Of a stretch of 64,000 bases of DNA, positions 33,209 through 47,700 are shown in pieces (position 1 is the first letter of the stretch; the number at the start of each line of letters is the position of its first letter). The translations under genes were made by a program, and so were the position numbers. The notes under the pieces are model-generated. The model saw only the letters and a list, made by a program, of their open reading frames with translations, was not told where the DNA came from and did no database searches. Origin of the DNA: Guillardia theta CCMP2712 (taxonomy: Eukaryota > Cryptophyceae > Pyrenomonadales > Geminigeraceae); NCBI RefSeq assembly GCF_000315625.1, contig NW_005434667.1, forward strand, positions 984,438 through 1,048,437, given 5' to 3'.

Positions 33209-35220
33209 TCAAAAAGAAATATTTGGTGTACCTCTGGTTTCCATCGAAACCTTTTTGAACGCTTCTTTTGCCAACTCATAATACTCTTGACGGATTTCAA
33301 ATTCTTGGTGGGGTGGTTCTTTCGCATCAACAGTATTTTCTGTACTTTCTTTTGATGGAAAATCTATGTCTATCCAAGACTTTGAACCCACGTATGATGA
33401 AATGCCATTGGTCCTCCGCTCATTATCTTCGTTGAAAAATTTGATAGCTGCCTCTTGAAGGTCAGGCATGCCCATGAAGATATTAAGCCATCTCTCATTT
33501 TCTTCTATTTCATCTCTGATTTCTTGTGCATCGCTTTCATCAAAAGTGAGATCCATTAGATCTAGATCCCTTTGATCTATATTCAATGATGTGATGTTGC
33601 CCATTTTCCTGGTCCGATCAAAAGCTTCTTCAACAGCATCCCAAGTCTATCAGTCAGGTCACGCCTGTAAATACAACAAGGAAAATTTACCTCTCGCAAA
33701 AAATGAGGGGAGTCCATCTGACAGATCGCTTCCCAAGTCTGCAAGTGGTGCGGGCTCAATTTGCTCCTAACAGCAGATCAACAGAGTCATTAGAGTACTT
33801 TTTGTTTTTGTTCTTCGTCAATGTAAGGATTGGCTGAGTCTCCCAGATCCGGGAAATCCTGCTCTGACGTCAAGGATGTTACATGCTCTAAGAATATGCG
33901 GACACCTTGGTTAGATTTTCGCAGGCAGATTTGAACGCAGGAAGATTTTTCGATATATTTTGGAACGATTCTTCACAAGTGAGATAGTATGCCTGATATG
34001 CATACAAGAATCAAAACCAATTCGAGATTCATCAAATTCTTTGCCTGACGTATTCGATCCTCGTCGTTCAGCACATTTTTTCCTTCAATTGATTCGAGGT
34101 ATTTCCTGTTGGAACTTTTGTAAAGTATCAGCCAGAAGTCCAAAGACATACTTATTCTGAGCACGTTTCCATGCTAACTGTGCATAGACACTGCTTGATT
34201 CTTCAACTTCTTTCTCATCTGGATCATTGTTAGTTTTGACTAAGCTTGGTAACACCTTCCTATTTCCAGTTTTTCCAGGACGCGAATGATGGAGAAATTT
34301 TTGATACCAAGAAATTCAAGGCTATGTTCATTATCAAGCTTTTGGAGTTGTCGTCCATTGCAAAGAAGGATCTGTTTCTTAATGTCGTATCCCCTTGCTT
34401 GGTCTGCTATGGAAAGGTTGCTGTAATTGTATCTGTAGTAAGCTTCGTGCTCCCAGATCGTGTATTTCAATTGTCTCAACTGGCATTGTACATCTAGTCG
34501 CAAGAGATAATGACATCCGATACTACTTTTGATGATGATGTCTACTTGAACTGGCATTTGCTTGTAATTCAACACGTAGTCAGGAAGGAGCTCAGGTCTT
34601 GCGCCGGGCTTTCCGATATCTACAAGATGACTGGTCTTTTTCCAGCGTTCTACCTTTGGAACAATTTTGACCTGATCATTTGATGCCAATCCCAACCTTC
34701 GATTGCCTTCTGGCGTAGGATATTTACGATCTAATTCTTCTAAGGTCCAGATTTTCCTGTAGCCGATCTTTGCTCTTTCAGGGTTTTGTGCACGTGCATT
34801 TTCAGCGTTCATAAGCTTCAATAGGTTTGTGGTATCGAGTTCACCCAATGCAGTTTCTAAGCCTCCTTCAATAAGTTTTCGCTGAGCAATCTCAACATCG
34901 TGCATAGCCCTGTGCTTCTTTCTTTTCAGCTCCTTGAGATTCAAGTGTGGGAGCACGTCCCTTTTCGTTTCTTCTTCCAAATTACAGACAGTTATGGTAT
35001 CGTTGCCGTATCTATCGTCAAACAAACCCAGCGTTTTCAAGGGTCTCTTTTTGACAGGATCTGGCTCCGGCACTTTCTGCTCGTGCATCAGCTCCTCTTG
35101 CAATTGTTGTACAGACTCATGGTTTGACGAGGAGTATGCGCTACTGTCGATCGAGGACGCCTTAACACAAACCAGCAAGATAACGAGCAAGAAACTCACA
35201 TACGCTTTTCTTGTGCTCAT
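33209..35220 (-). CDS. Secreted protein with ubiquitin-like domain
   Basis: Starts with a clear signal peptide (MSTRKAYVSFLLVILLVCVK) at 35220; an upstream Met at 35244 is less likely. After a charged region (KELKRKKHRAMHDVEIAQRK), a segment from about residue 221 to 320 looks like a ubiquitin fold: VDIIIKSSIGCHYLLRLD (first hairpin), a helix (QLRQLKYTIWEHEA), a longer than usual insert, then QILLCNGRQLQKLDNEHSLEFLGI and FSIIRVLEKL. No C-terminal GG exists. Downstream exons (DEKEVEESSSVYAQLAWKRAQNK, KYLESIEGKNVLNDEDRIRQ, AFDRTRKMGNITSLN, ending at 33209) are acidic and helical. The junction near 34212-34255 has no clean GT-AG solution in frame, so these exons could be a separate gene. Function unknown. 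Confidence 0.6.
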
Positions 35221-35740
35221 ATCATCCCTCAAGGGAGGGCTCACTGCCCTCTTCTCCCCTTGGTTAGCATCGTCGATGCGCCCATTGAAGCGATCTGCTC
35301 GACACTTGCGCGACCTGCCCGGGCCCGGCCGGGGAGCAAGCGCCCGACAGTTGACTGTGAGTGAACTAAAGCACCAACCCTACCCCTCAACTTTCAACCC
35401 CTCATACTCCACCTACCCTCTACCCACAAATTTGTATTGGAATGTACCCCTTCCTGGATCTCCCCACTCTTTATCTTCAACCTACGGTAGTACCCGGGAG
35501 GGCCGGGGGCTTTCTAGTGAGGGCCCGGCTCGCCTGTCACGAGGAATGAGGTACAGGTCCTTCTTCTGCTAAGTGAGAGTCTAAGTGTAGAAAGCAAACC
35601 TCTCACCATCCCCCTCTATTCTCAAACTGCCAAAGGCAACCCAAACCCCTGATAGCAAAAACCTCAGCCTGGCTCCATGCCATGAGCGATGAGCCTCTTG
35701 TTGGCGGGACGAGAAGATTAAAGACGCTGATGCCGTCGGG
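35221..35740. promoter_or_regulatory. Bidirectional GC-rich promoter island
   Basis: 520 bp between the starts of the secreted ubiquitin-fold gene (-) and the giant surface-protein gene (+). GC-rich cores are at 35310-35332 (tgcccgggcccggccgggg) and 35493-35535 (cccgggagggccgggggc, gggcccggctcg), separated by a CT-rich segment. It probably drives both genes. Confidence 0.45.
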
Positions 35741-38700
35741 TTGATGGGATCGTCACAGGCTAGTAGCCATTGCGCAAAAGCCCTATACGGCTTGTTGATG
35801 CTGACAACAGCTGCAACTAGCTTGGCTCAGATCTCTTTCTGCAATGGGAACACGCTTCCAAATGGTAGTACAGCACTCTGCATTGAGCCAAGCTTGGTCC
35901 CAATGGCTGGTGGAGCAGTTATTACGATGAAAGGGCTGAGCAATGCAGTATTTTCAAGTTGGACTGCTGAATGTAGTCACATGGAAAAGTGGAAGTGTAT
36001 GGTAGGATACAGCGAAAGCTCTGGCGCTGAAAGTATCCCTCTCTTATCGATGAATTGCGAGAAAGGATTTGCCCAGTGTGTATCTCCGGGCAGAAAGACA
36101 ACTGGAGATGTTCCATTCTATCTTCAGTTCATGGATGCTGATACTTTGTCAATGCTCCCAACCCCAGCTGCAGGAACTCTCTACCTCGCATACTTCGGTA
36201 TAAAATTCTATTGTTGCTTTCATCCATTATGGTGACGATTCCTGTAGGAATCAGTAAAATGAAGCCAATATCAGGCATCAGTGGCATGCAGCCAACTGTA
36301 ACGCTCACTCTTCTCAATGCAAAGAATGTCACTCAGTTTCAGTGTAAATTTGTTCCCTTTGGCAGTGGATGGCTTGACCCCTCCATACACCCTCTGATCA
36401 TTGCAGACTACAAGGGAGCTGGACAAATTGGCTGCAGGGTTCCGGATAGTATTTTGCTTTTATCCCCCCAATTTCAAATAGCGCAGGTATTGATCAATCC
36501 TCACATGCTCGCTTGGCAAATACGCTTCTGAAAGTTGTTGTTCAGGTCCAAATTCTTGTCACCGAACTGCTCACAGGAAGCACAGCGACCTCTTACAATA
36601 CCACATACACGGATTCACAGTGGACTTTCTCTCTTTACAGAGCTTTCAATATAACCGGAGCAAATCTCTTGCTTGCTCCATATTCAGGAGGGACTAATAT
36701 TTACGTGTACGGCCAGGTATGCGATTGATAAGAAATGATCTTCTGTTGACATTTTATAAAGGGATTCTTCTCATTTCCAGGATTATCATGCCGATTGAAG
36801 TGGTGTCTCGACTACAATGTAGAAAGCACGTGTCAGACCACGTTGTTTGGAAGCGCTTTGTACATGAATCATACAACAATCAAATGTGTCACAGGATCGT
36901 TCTTCCCAGGCGATCAAGACTGCAATACTCAAGTAAGCTTGAAACTTTTGATCTTTATTGACCTGAGTGTTGAACTTGCCTTACAGTGCTTGTCTGGTGG
37001 ATTGCAAGGAGGATATAGGGAATTTCCAGCTGTTTCGGATTTGAATTACAGGAAGAGTGACATAATCCAATGCTGCGGAATCACGTGCTGTACAGAACAA
37101 GCCAGACTTCAGATAGCATTGGATGGTGTACAATATCTTCCCACTTCAGATGCCGTCAATGCACCCAAATACGTTTTGCAGCAGAATGCACCTGAAGTTT
37201 TCATCACTATGTACATTGAACCTGTCATTTCTCGAATTTTTCCTCCAGCAGGCCCTTTACAGGGACAAGTAGAAGTTACAATATTTGGCTACAATTTTCA
37301 TTCAGCCTCCCTGGATCTTGCAAGAAACTTAACGATTTGCAAATTTCGAAATTATCAGGTAGAACAGGGAAATCCAGTTTGGACTCTGGTACCTGCAAAG
37401 TTCTTGAGTGAGACGGAAATCATTTGCACATCCCCGTCTTCATACCATGCTACCAATGAGAGTGTCGGCCTTTCTATCAACTCTCAAGATTTTGTGTCCA
37501 ACGTCAACGTCAGATATGCTTATTTTTCAGTGACTGAGATTATTCCTTCTTTTGGCGGCTGGTCAGGAGGAACAGATGTTTTGGTCAAGGGATACAATCT
37601 TGCAAGTTTTGAAGGCGAAGTACACCGGAAGTACACATGCAAATTTTTCAATCAAAACATCTCAAAGGTAGTGACAGCCTCTATCACAAATTCAGGGTTT
37701 TTGAGATGTTCTACACCACCATTCTCTTTGGGGTTGGTAAACTTCAGCTTGGCTCTGTATCAGGATCAATATTCTCGTAGCTCTCATGTGTTTCAGTTTC
37801 AATCGGAGGCTTACATTTTTGCAGTGAGCCCTTCGAGTGGACCAATGGTTGGTGGTTATCCTGTTTCACTGTATGGCGCTAATTTTTTCAATTCTACATA
37901 TTTAGCGTGCGAATTCAAGATAGGTACAATATCCGATGTAACCACAGCTGGACACTTCCTCAGTTCGTCTCAAATCTTTTGCATTGTGCCTTCGAGTTAT
38001 AGCTCTGGAGTATCGCGTATTTTTGTTTTGAATAATGGACAGCAAACAAGTGCAACTTATTCCGAATTCACTTATTTTTCAGTTCTGAACATCGTTCCAG
38101 TGGGTGGCCCAACAAGCGGCAATACGATAGTGCGAGTTACTTTATCAGCACAAACGGATAGAGCGTGGTGCAAGTTTGGTTCGCATACTGTTGAAGCTGC
38201 CCTTGTTCACCTAACGAATCAGTCGAATTCAACTGGCTCTGGAAATGTCTGCTTCAACAACAATACAAGTCTATATTCTCTTTCATCGAATTCATCAAGA
38301 CAATGCTGGAATTATACAGTATTGCGCTTGTATGTGCATAATGATTCTAAGTGTACACATAATTTCGAGGGCAATCTAACGATAAAAGTTTCAAATGATA
38401 CTTGTTACCAAACATCGAACGACACTTTTATCCGTCTTGTACAGAAAAATCTTTCTCACATTTATTTGCACAGTTCTTGTAATCAGAACTGTATGATTTG
38501 CAACAATTCTAACGTCTTTGCTTTGGAGACTTGTGAATATGGTTTACCAGTGTTATGTGTTCCTGAGCAATCTTGTTTTATACAATTTTTCGTTGATCAA
38601 TTGGTGAATTGTACTTCATTCAATCAAGATACCAGCGGTACATGCACAAATGCTTCAACTGGACCAAGTGCTGTAATTGAGTGTGCTACATTGAGCACAA

Positions 38701-41700
38701 TGAGCTCAAATGTGCTTGGCGAAGAAGTTTATTTCAGCGTGTCGCTAAACAATCGAGATTTTGCGACATCAGATGTTTACAAAACTTTTACCTTCTTTCC
38801 CGAAGTGGTCTTACAGAAGCTGCTTCCTGAAAGTGGACCCAACAGAGGGGGCACAAGTGTCACAATGATTGGTCTCAATTTCTTTACAGCATGCCGGACA
38901 GGTTTAGATCCCTTGACGGGGCAATGCTACAAATGCAGCGATGTTGGTTTGTACACCTGGACTTCATTGTCAAGCTGCACTGTAGTTATCCCCGGTAGTA
39001 CAGCACGGGCCAACTTTTCATGGGCCAGCCTTCGAAAGTGCGGATTGCCGTGTCAGACTGGAGTGGATGACAAAAATTCATTCAGTGGAGATGGAGCAAT
39101 TTATTGCAGGTTTGGAAGCATTGATGCGGTTGCTTGGTATTTGACTCCAACACGAATGAAATGTACCTCTCCCAGGAATCCAAAGACCTCACTTAACAAC
39201 CGCCTGTTGAGCCAAGTAAGTTTCAACAACCAGCAATTCACAAGTCAAATTCTATACTTCAGCTACTTTGAAATATTAAGCTTGTCTCCATCCGTTGGCA
39301 CTGGTTATGGCGGGACTGTGATTTCAGTATTCGGATACAATCTGTTCACAGGCTCACGGGGTGGTCAGGAAGTTCAATGCCTTTTCTGGATTGACATACT
39401 GATGATTGGATCATATGACATGGTTAATGACTGCGTATATTGCCCTTCTCCTGAACAACCAGCAGAATTGCTGAACAATGGACAGAATACACTTCAATTT
39501 TCAGTAACTCTGAATAGATATATTCTTGATCAATACTCCGATAATCAACTTACGTTTCAATACGTTCCTGCAGAGATCGCTACAATAATCAGTCCTTTTC
39601 GAGGACCTATGAATGGGGGGATGACTGTGTATCTCGGTTTGCCCGCAAGCTCACAAAGAATTCCTGATCTTCTGCACAAATCGTATCCATATCAGTATCA
39701 ACACTACTTTGCTCAGTCTTTCATTAATTACTCATGGCCAGAGCCCAGAAGTGCTTGCCTAGGCCAAGTAACCGATGTCAACGATCCGGCCTTGCATGTA
39801 ACTGCGACTCAATGCGTGGGAGCCGTTGCCAAGTTGAATCTTGACAACAGCACGTGGCTTTCATTCTCGCTTCCTGCTTATGCTTCACCAGCAACTGTAA
39901 ATGTAGAAATGTCTGTGAATGGGTATTTGCAGAATCATTTCAACCCGACAGCGCAATTTACTCAACAAGCCTACTGCAATACACAGATAAATCAATGCGT
40001 GCAAGATAATCAAATGAAGGTTTGCAAATCCAATATAGATTGTGGTGGATTGAAATTCTACTACTGGGGTATCTTAAGTTTGTTTCCAGTCGCCTTCGAT
40101 GTTGTAGGAGGTCAGATTCTGAGCCTGAGTGGTGACAACTTTCCACATCCTGAGGATCTTCCCAGCAAGTGTTTCTTTTTCGATGCGCAGCATGTCAAGT
40201 ATGCCGAGGCTGTTACCAATGTCACGGAGTCTAGTTGCACTCCCTGCCCAGCTAGGAATGTTCTTGGTGTGTGTGTTGTAAGCCGATTTTGTAAAGAAAC
40301 GAAATGCACGGTTCCTCCATCCCCCACGGGAGAGCCGATGGTGGTCTATGTTGAACTCTCGTTTGGAGCTTCGTATCCGTTGACACAACAGGGAAAATCA
40401 ATATGGTATTATAAATCTGCACAAATTACAAGTATCGACATTACAGCTGGCCCCTCGTATGGAGGTACGCTCATCATAATCAATGGAACAAACTTTGTTA
40501 ATTCTTCTGGTCTTTACTGTCAGTTTAGCACAAGCAACCTTTTTTCTTTTGCGAACCCCAATTCGAATGCTTCATTCATCAGCAATACAAGTTTGCTATG
40601 TGTCGTTCCTCCATGCGATGTCTTAGCAATCGCATCGAAGGACAAGTCAACGTGCATGTCATGCTCTCGTTGTGAGGTAGATGTGTATGTAACAATCAAT
40701 TCAAGGGACTTCATTGCTGGCAGTTCAAAGTTTTTGTACTGGGACAACCCTATCATTGACTCCATCTTTCCATTAAGGTCTCCAGTTCACAGCCAGGCCA
40801 AAATTCCTGTCACTCTTACCGGTCAAAACTTTGCAAACGTAGGAGCTCAGAACAAAGTTGGATACGGACTGAGTTGTAAATTTGGAAAATTGATAGTCAA
40901 AGCGCAATATGATGCTCATTGTGATTTCTCACTTCCTGTCTGTAGAAATATTACATGCCTTCCTCCCACATACAGTCAATCAGGATATGTTGACGTTTCC
41001 GTTAGTCTTGACACACAGCAATTTACGGTTCCAACGAGAGGAAAATTCTCATATTTTAATGTTTCAAGTTTGAGACCTCAATACTTGCCAACTGGCACAA
41101 ACACGAGTGTCCACATTTATGGCACTTACCTTGACCATGGACAGGGTTACTCAATAAAATTTTCCAGCATTAGTTATGTGAAGTATGAGACTTGTTCTCC
41201 ATTGAATGACATATCGATCCTATGTTCGGTACCTCCCTTGGAAAGCTTGGGATATTCAGTTGAAATTTCTCTGAGCTCAAGTGAGATCTTATTTGCAGAT
41301 AGAGACTTCACATCGCAGAATCTATCTGTAACCACTTACACTCCTCCAGATGTGTATGCCGTCAAACCCAGCAAAGGTTTGGCTACCAATATTGTGAGTG
41401 TCACTCTCACAGGCAGAGGCTTCGTTAAGACAGACCTCATGATATGCAAATTCGGACAACTTCTGTCAAGTCCCGTTATATATGTCGATAATCAGACCTT
41501 GATTTGTAATTCTGTCCCTCAGTTCGGGCCTGTTGTGGTGTCGATAGCTTTGAATGGACAAGACTTTGCGACATCCAGTGCAACCTTCATAAATTATAAG
41601 ACTCCTGTGATTTCTGCACTTTCACCATCTGCCATTCCAGTGGGATATTCAGGAATTGTGACGATATTTGGAGATTATTTTGAGAAGTTCAGAACTTTGG

Positions 41701-44700
41701 CCTGTGGCTTCAGGTTTTCACAGGTTTTGTATACGCAAGATGCAATTTACACAAATAGCACTTTTATCACTTGTCAAATCCCTGTAGTGCATGATGCAGG
41801 ATTGTTCGATTTCACCGTGTCCAATGATGGTCAGCTTCAATCCAACACAAAGATTACTTTGAATGTATATGGGATATCTGGAATTTACCCCATCAGTAGT
41901 ACAAGAACGGGGGGCTCCATTGTGACTGTTCAAGGCGAATATTTTTCACAATCTTCTCCCGTTCTATGCAGATTTGTTGCTCAACCAGGACTGGACCTTC
42001 ACAATTCGCAAAAGAATACCATTTATGACTTGTTAGTGATCTCAGGTGGGGCGAATTTGACAGATGGAGTGTTTCCTTTGAAGATGTCGAAATGCTCAGA
42101 AACGGCAAGTGTGGTCTATGATATCATCATAGTCAATACCTCCTTGACTTACATCGATGGCACCTATGACTTTCTAGTGACCTGCGACTCTCCATGCGCT
42201 GGCCAAGGGCTCCTGGCGACGTACACGGTATTGCAAAGCAAAATAGTGTTGACGACTATTGTGAATCGAGGCTCCGGTTACACATCCACCAACCCTCCAT
42301 CACTTTATCTGAGCGAATGTGGAGCTCAACCTCAAGGAGAAGTTTGCATGAGTGCGAAGTTCGAAGTGCTTGTTGGTTCAACTTGCAGCGAAGTTGGTTG
42401 CTGTAACCAAAACGTGGTCGGATACTACTCTGTATTGCATGGCAGCGTTGTTTCTGCCGAGGTCACGTATGGTGGGATTGGATTCAATCATTTAAACCCC
42501 CCGGAATTCAGCCCCAACGGTTGCGATGGATATGGAAATTCAGTTGGCTGCAAGTCCTGTATGTTTCAGAATCAGACCTATGAAGGAAGGTACTGCACAG
42601 TAGACAATGACTGTAGCACAAATGCGACTTGTGAATATGGTGTAAAATTTCAGGTCTTTGTAGCAAACGTTACTGTATCAGAAGGTATATCGAAAACGAT
42701 GGCACTTTGCAGAATCCCAGCAGTCTCTTGGCCTCCTGTACTCTCTGGTTTTCAGCAAGTCCAGCTTCCACAATTGCTCTTCAATGGATTCGCGAAAATT
42801 TTTGTCAGTGTGAGATTTTCTCCTAAGATTCCCTTTACTCATGATTCAGCTGTTTTTTTCGTTTACGATGATCCAATGATACATTCTGTCTTGCCGAACA
42901 GTGCTCCTTCGAGAGGTGGAACAGTTGCTACCATTTCGGGGACGAACTTTAAATATGAGCAAAACATTTTTACCGTGAATTATCCTTGTACCAGGGCACA
43001 GGCACCTGTAGCTTGTGATTTCTCCACTGGATACGATGCTGTACCTGCAAGTGTTGAGGTTTTCTGTAGGTGGCACGAACGATTGCCGTCTGCTTATGGT
43101 ACATTCGTAGATTCTTCGACTGTGTTGTGTAAAACACCGCGGGTTTGCTTTGAAGGAAGTACTATGTCTGGATGCGAAGATTGCGTAACAGAGGGTTGCT
43201 TGGAACCATCCTTACCTTACTCTGTAAGTCTTCCAACAGATTCGACCATTTCCTTCCAGTTGTCATCGGACAATCAAATATTCGTCATCGGAGATGCAGA
43301 ACTTTTTGTCTATTCAATCACTTCTTTCGTCCCATTTGGTGGTGTGTACAATGGAGGTACTCATGTTACGATATCAGGGTTGAACTTTGACAGAGGTGGC
43401 CAGCTTCCATACAACGCTTACTGCAAGTTTTCACGAGTGGTTGTGCCCGCACAATTCATTCCACAAGAACAACTGATCATATGCATCTCACAGCCTCTCC
43501 TGGACATCTACACGAACCTTGAAATCAATCTGGGCATCAATGTCAGTGACGACTCGCTTTGGACAGATGACAGACAGTATTTCTTCATGTACACCGCCTA
43601 TCCAAATCCCCTGGAAATTCTACCTGATTCTGGATCGTTTCATGGTACCCAACCTATTTCTTTCAGCGTCCCACGACCATTGCAATTTAACAATTTTCGG
43701 TTCAAATCATTCTCATTCAATACGTTTCTTGAAGGAGTCGAAGTACACTTGATTGTAACAGGAGAAAGCTCTACGGATCCGAGACTAAACGGGCAGTTAG
43801 TTGCTCTTCGCCATCTGTTGGCTATGGAAATGAATTTGGAGCTGTGCATGAAGAGAGATTCCTGCAATGGCAATTTAATTTGTATTAGAGAATGTAAGAA
43901 GCATACATTGTATTGTTCGATTGAAAACCTTTGCTATGGAAATGCAACTTGTTCATGTCGTATTCCGGATGTCAACGCTCAAGAACAAATTATCCCCTCT
44001 GATATTCAATTTGGGGCTGTTTCTTCTATCAACAATTCTGCATTTGTATTACCTGTTCGTGTTGAACCAGTAACTTCTGTCACTGAGGTTGAAAGAGCAC
44101 TGCTCAAAATTTTTCAGGCCTCTCAAATTTATTCCGACCTGAAGAACAACGCAATAAATTATTACTTTTTCCAATCCATGGGATACCCTGATTTCTGCAC
44201 CGTTGGGTCAAATAATGTCAAGTCTTGTCTCAATTTTCAAATCACTGTTTCTCCATTTTCGTACATGTACTATTCAGAATATGGAACATTCGCCCAGTTT
44301 GGAAGTTTGCTCACAGCGGGTTGGGTTGCAAATAACAGCCTGATGCAAGCCAATGTTGCCCAATCATCTTCAAGCATCTCTCCCACAGTCAGGCTTCGAT
44401 TCTCGATAAATGGACAGCAATTCAGTCAGAACTCTATTTCGTTCTTTTACTATACAGTGAGAGAAATTTCACCATTTGGAATTCCGATCCGCTTCAAGTT
44501 TTCATTCCAATCTATTTCAAATGGTGATACTCAAGTATTGATTGCTTGCCCGAATTCAACAAGTACATGTCGTGAAACCTTTGTGAGGCAGTTCAACTCT
44601 CTTGCTACTATCACAGTTTACGGAAACAATTTTGTGAACACAACCTATTCGTCTCAGTCAGCTCCAAAATGCCGGTACGGTTATCTTCAAGACAACATGC

Positions 44701-47700
44701 CAGATGTTCTAGGCAGTCAGCTTGTAAGTTCTGTTGTAGTGCCGGTTGTTAATGTCAACTATCAACAAGGTTATGTAGAGTGCATTCAACCGACAGTTTT
44801 CAACCTGAACACTGCATTCAACATGTCGATGGGCGCTTACGCGATTCGAGTCGAGGTTGCCCTCAACGGCCGCGATTTCAGTTTCAGCTCTCTGAGTGCG
44901 GGGGGTCTAACAGGTCTGACCTTGTTCCTGGAGCCACAGCTGACATCTATGTCTCCCTACTTCGGTCCAATCACAGGCAACACTCTCATCACTGTTATCG
45001 GTCAAGGGTTTCAGGTAGAAGCGTCACGAAGAACACCATCAACAAGCTTTTGTTTGTTTGACGTTTATGGGTCTTTAGCTTCGGCTCCCCCTTGGGCTGT
45101 CACAGCAGCTACAGTCATCGACAGTTCTACAATTATCTGCCGTTCTCCTCTACTTAGTAAGAATGGATATGGTTACACTCAGGTGGTTCAACTGCTTCCA
45201 CCACAGCAGATCTATGTCTATGTTACTTTTGACAACTTTCATTGGCACACTGATCCTATCAAGAGCGCAGAGAATGCATTCTCCTTCTTTGATTTGCAGT
45301 ATATCATTCCCAATCTTGCTGCAATTCAATACTCTGCCCAGTCAACCACAACCCTGACTTTCAGTGTCGGCAATTTTCTGCTATCGAATTTGAACGGGTA
45401 TTGCTGGTGGAGAGTACCGCAAAGCACCCTAGATTCTTCGTTTGTCACGGTTGCAACGCCTATTGGGGGAAACACATACCAATGTCAGATTCCGGATTGG
45501 AGCAAAATACAATTGAACGGACAATCAGCCGCTTCTTTGATCCCTTGCACCGGAAAGGACATCAACGCCTCACTAGCCACTTGTAACTCCGATGGCAGTC
45601 TGACTGTTCCTTTCGGTGTTGCTTTCCAAGATGCCAAAAGTACGATAACAGAATCTTCTTTCAACTTTGATCAAGAATTTACATTTTACTCCACACCTCA
45701 TTTCAACGATTATTTACCCAAGCTAGGTGACACAAATGGAGGTACAGTGATCCAAATATATGGAGACAATTTTGTAAACTCCAATCAAATACAATGCAAA
45801 TTTGTCTTTAAGTCAATCCAACAGACTGCTACCTCAGTTCTATTCATTTCAAGTAAATTGATGGAATGTGTCACCCCCCCTGAGTTGAACTCCAAGGAAG
45901 TCACATTATATATTACCTTCAACGGTGCTGAACAAATCTCTTGTAATACTTCTTCCATCTGCAAATTTTGGCATCCGTACTACAACGCAGAGAAATCTTG
46001 CTGTTCATGGAATGGAAATCAAATTGATACGTTCAGTTACTCTCCGAGGCCAACTGTGAGTGCCTTGCAGCCGAATGCAGCACCCTCCCTTGGTGACACC
46101 GACATCAAGATCATTGGGAACAATATCATAACCGGTGTGAACGGAATCGTCTATGCATGCCTGATAGATTCAAATTATGTCCCTGGAGTATTCCATGCAG
46201 AGGGTGGGCTTCAATTCATGACATGCCTCACATTGCCAAACATGAGAATCAGCAACCTGGAAGTTCGAGTAAGTTTGAATGGTTTTGAATGGTCGGACAG
46301 CTTTCAAATTTTGAGTGTGTACAAGCCATTGCGACTATTCAGTGTAAGCCCTGCCTTCACTCTCTGGGATAATCCAATACAGGAAGTTACTCTTGTCGGA
46401 GTCAATTTCGTAGTACCCAGTGCGCAAGTTGGAAGCATTCTTGTGCGATTTGCCGAATTTGACACTTCAGTTCAACCTCCGATTGTAAGATGGAAAAAAG
46501 ATCTTTCTCCTGCTCGCTATGGCAATGCAATAGCTGATGTGTATGAGCCTTCCTTAGCCGGAGGAATTCTTACCGATGTCATCACTGTCTCTCCACCAAA
46601 ACGCACCCCTTGTAGTCAGGTAGGAGCCTTATATTGCGAAGCTGGAGTGGTTCAAATTTTTGTGAGTCAAAACGAGGGAAATGATTGGACCTGGGAAACT
46701 GTAGATTTTGCCTACATATTACGTCCAAATTCTAAACAGCAATGCTTTGGTGAAGTTACTGGAGCGAACCCTACCTGTGCGTTTGCAGCTATAGAATCTC
46801 AGGGTAAAGTTGTTTTCTTGGACCAGCCGTGGAATGTTAGGGGAACCTGTGAGCTGGGAAGTGACAGCATCTCGGGACAAGGAGCCACTACCGGGCGATG
46901 CGTGTGTACGTCAAGTGATTGCAGTACTGGAGCCTACGATTGTGGTGATCGCACTGGAGACCTGACGTTGGGCTGCTCTATCAAGGCTGCCATCACCCAT
47001 ATGGAACCCAGGAGTGGTCCACATGTTGGGGGAACCAAAGTGACGATCCGAGGTTTCAAAATTAACAACGGCACAGGATACTTTTGCAAGTTTGGGACAC
47101 AAATCGTGCAGGCATCATTGAATCTCTCCTATGGCCTTGTCGAATGTGCGTCTCCACCTTTAGACAAGAACGGAAGTGTTGAGGTAGAGATAACAATCAG
47201 TGGCGGATCTGGACAGATAGTGGATTCCAATGCGGAATGGACTGTGTCTCGAGGCTATCACTTGTTTCACTACTTTTTGACACCGACGATGGTTGGTTTG
47301 CAGCCTTCCATCGGCCCGGCAGATGGAGGCACCCTTGTGACAGTGACCGGAGGGTTGACTGACAAACTCATGGCGCTGGGGGTGACGTGGAGGTCTCTTG
47401 ATGTAGACTCCTCAGGAGCTCCCCAATGCAAGGGCCAACAGATTGCAGGATTGTGCAATGGAATGTACGTCTATGGAAGTTACACCGACTATGGTCCCGT
47501 GACTCCTGGATTTGAATCATATTGCGTATATGAACCTCATTGTCGTTTTCAACTGGATTATGAGCATATCGGGATCAAGTGTAAGTTTTGTTCACTGACA
47601 TTAAATTACTGCTTTGATTCAGTCAATGTTACGTTCCTCAAACCGAATGTTGTTCAATGTATAACCTCTCCAAATCAAATGTTGCAGAATGGAAGCGCTT

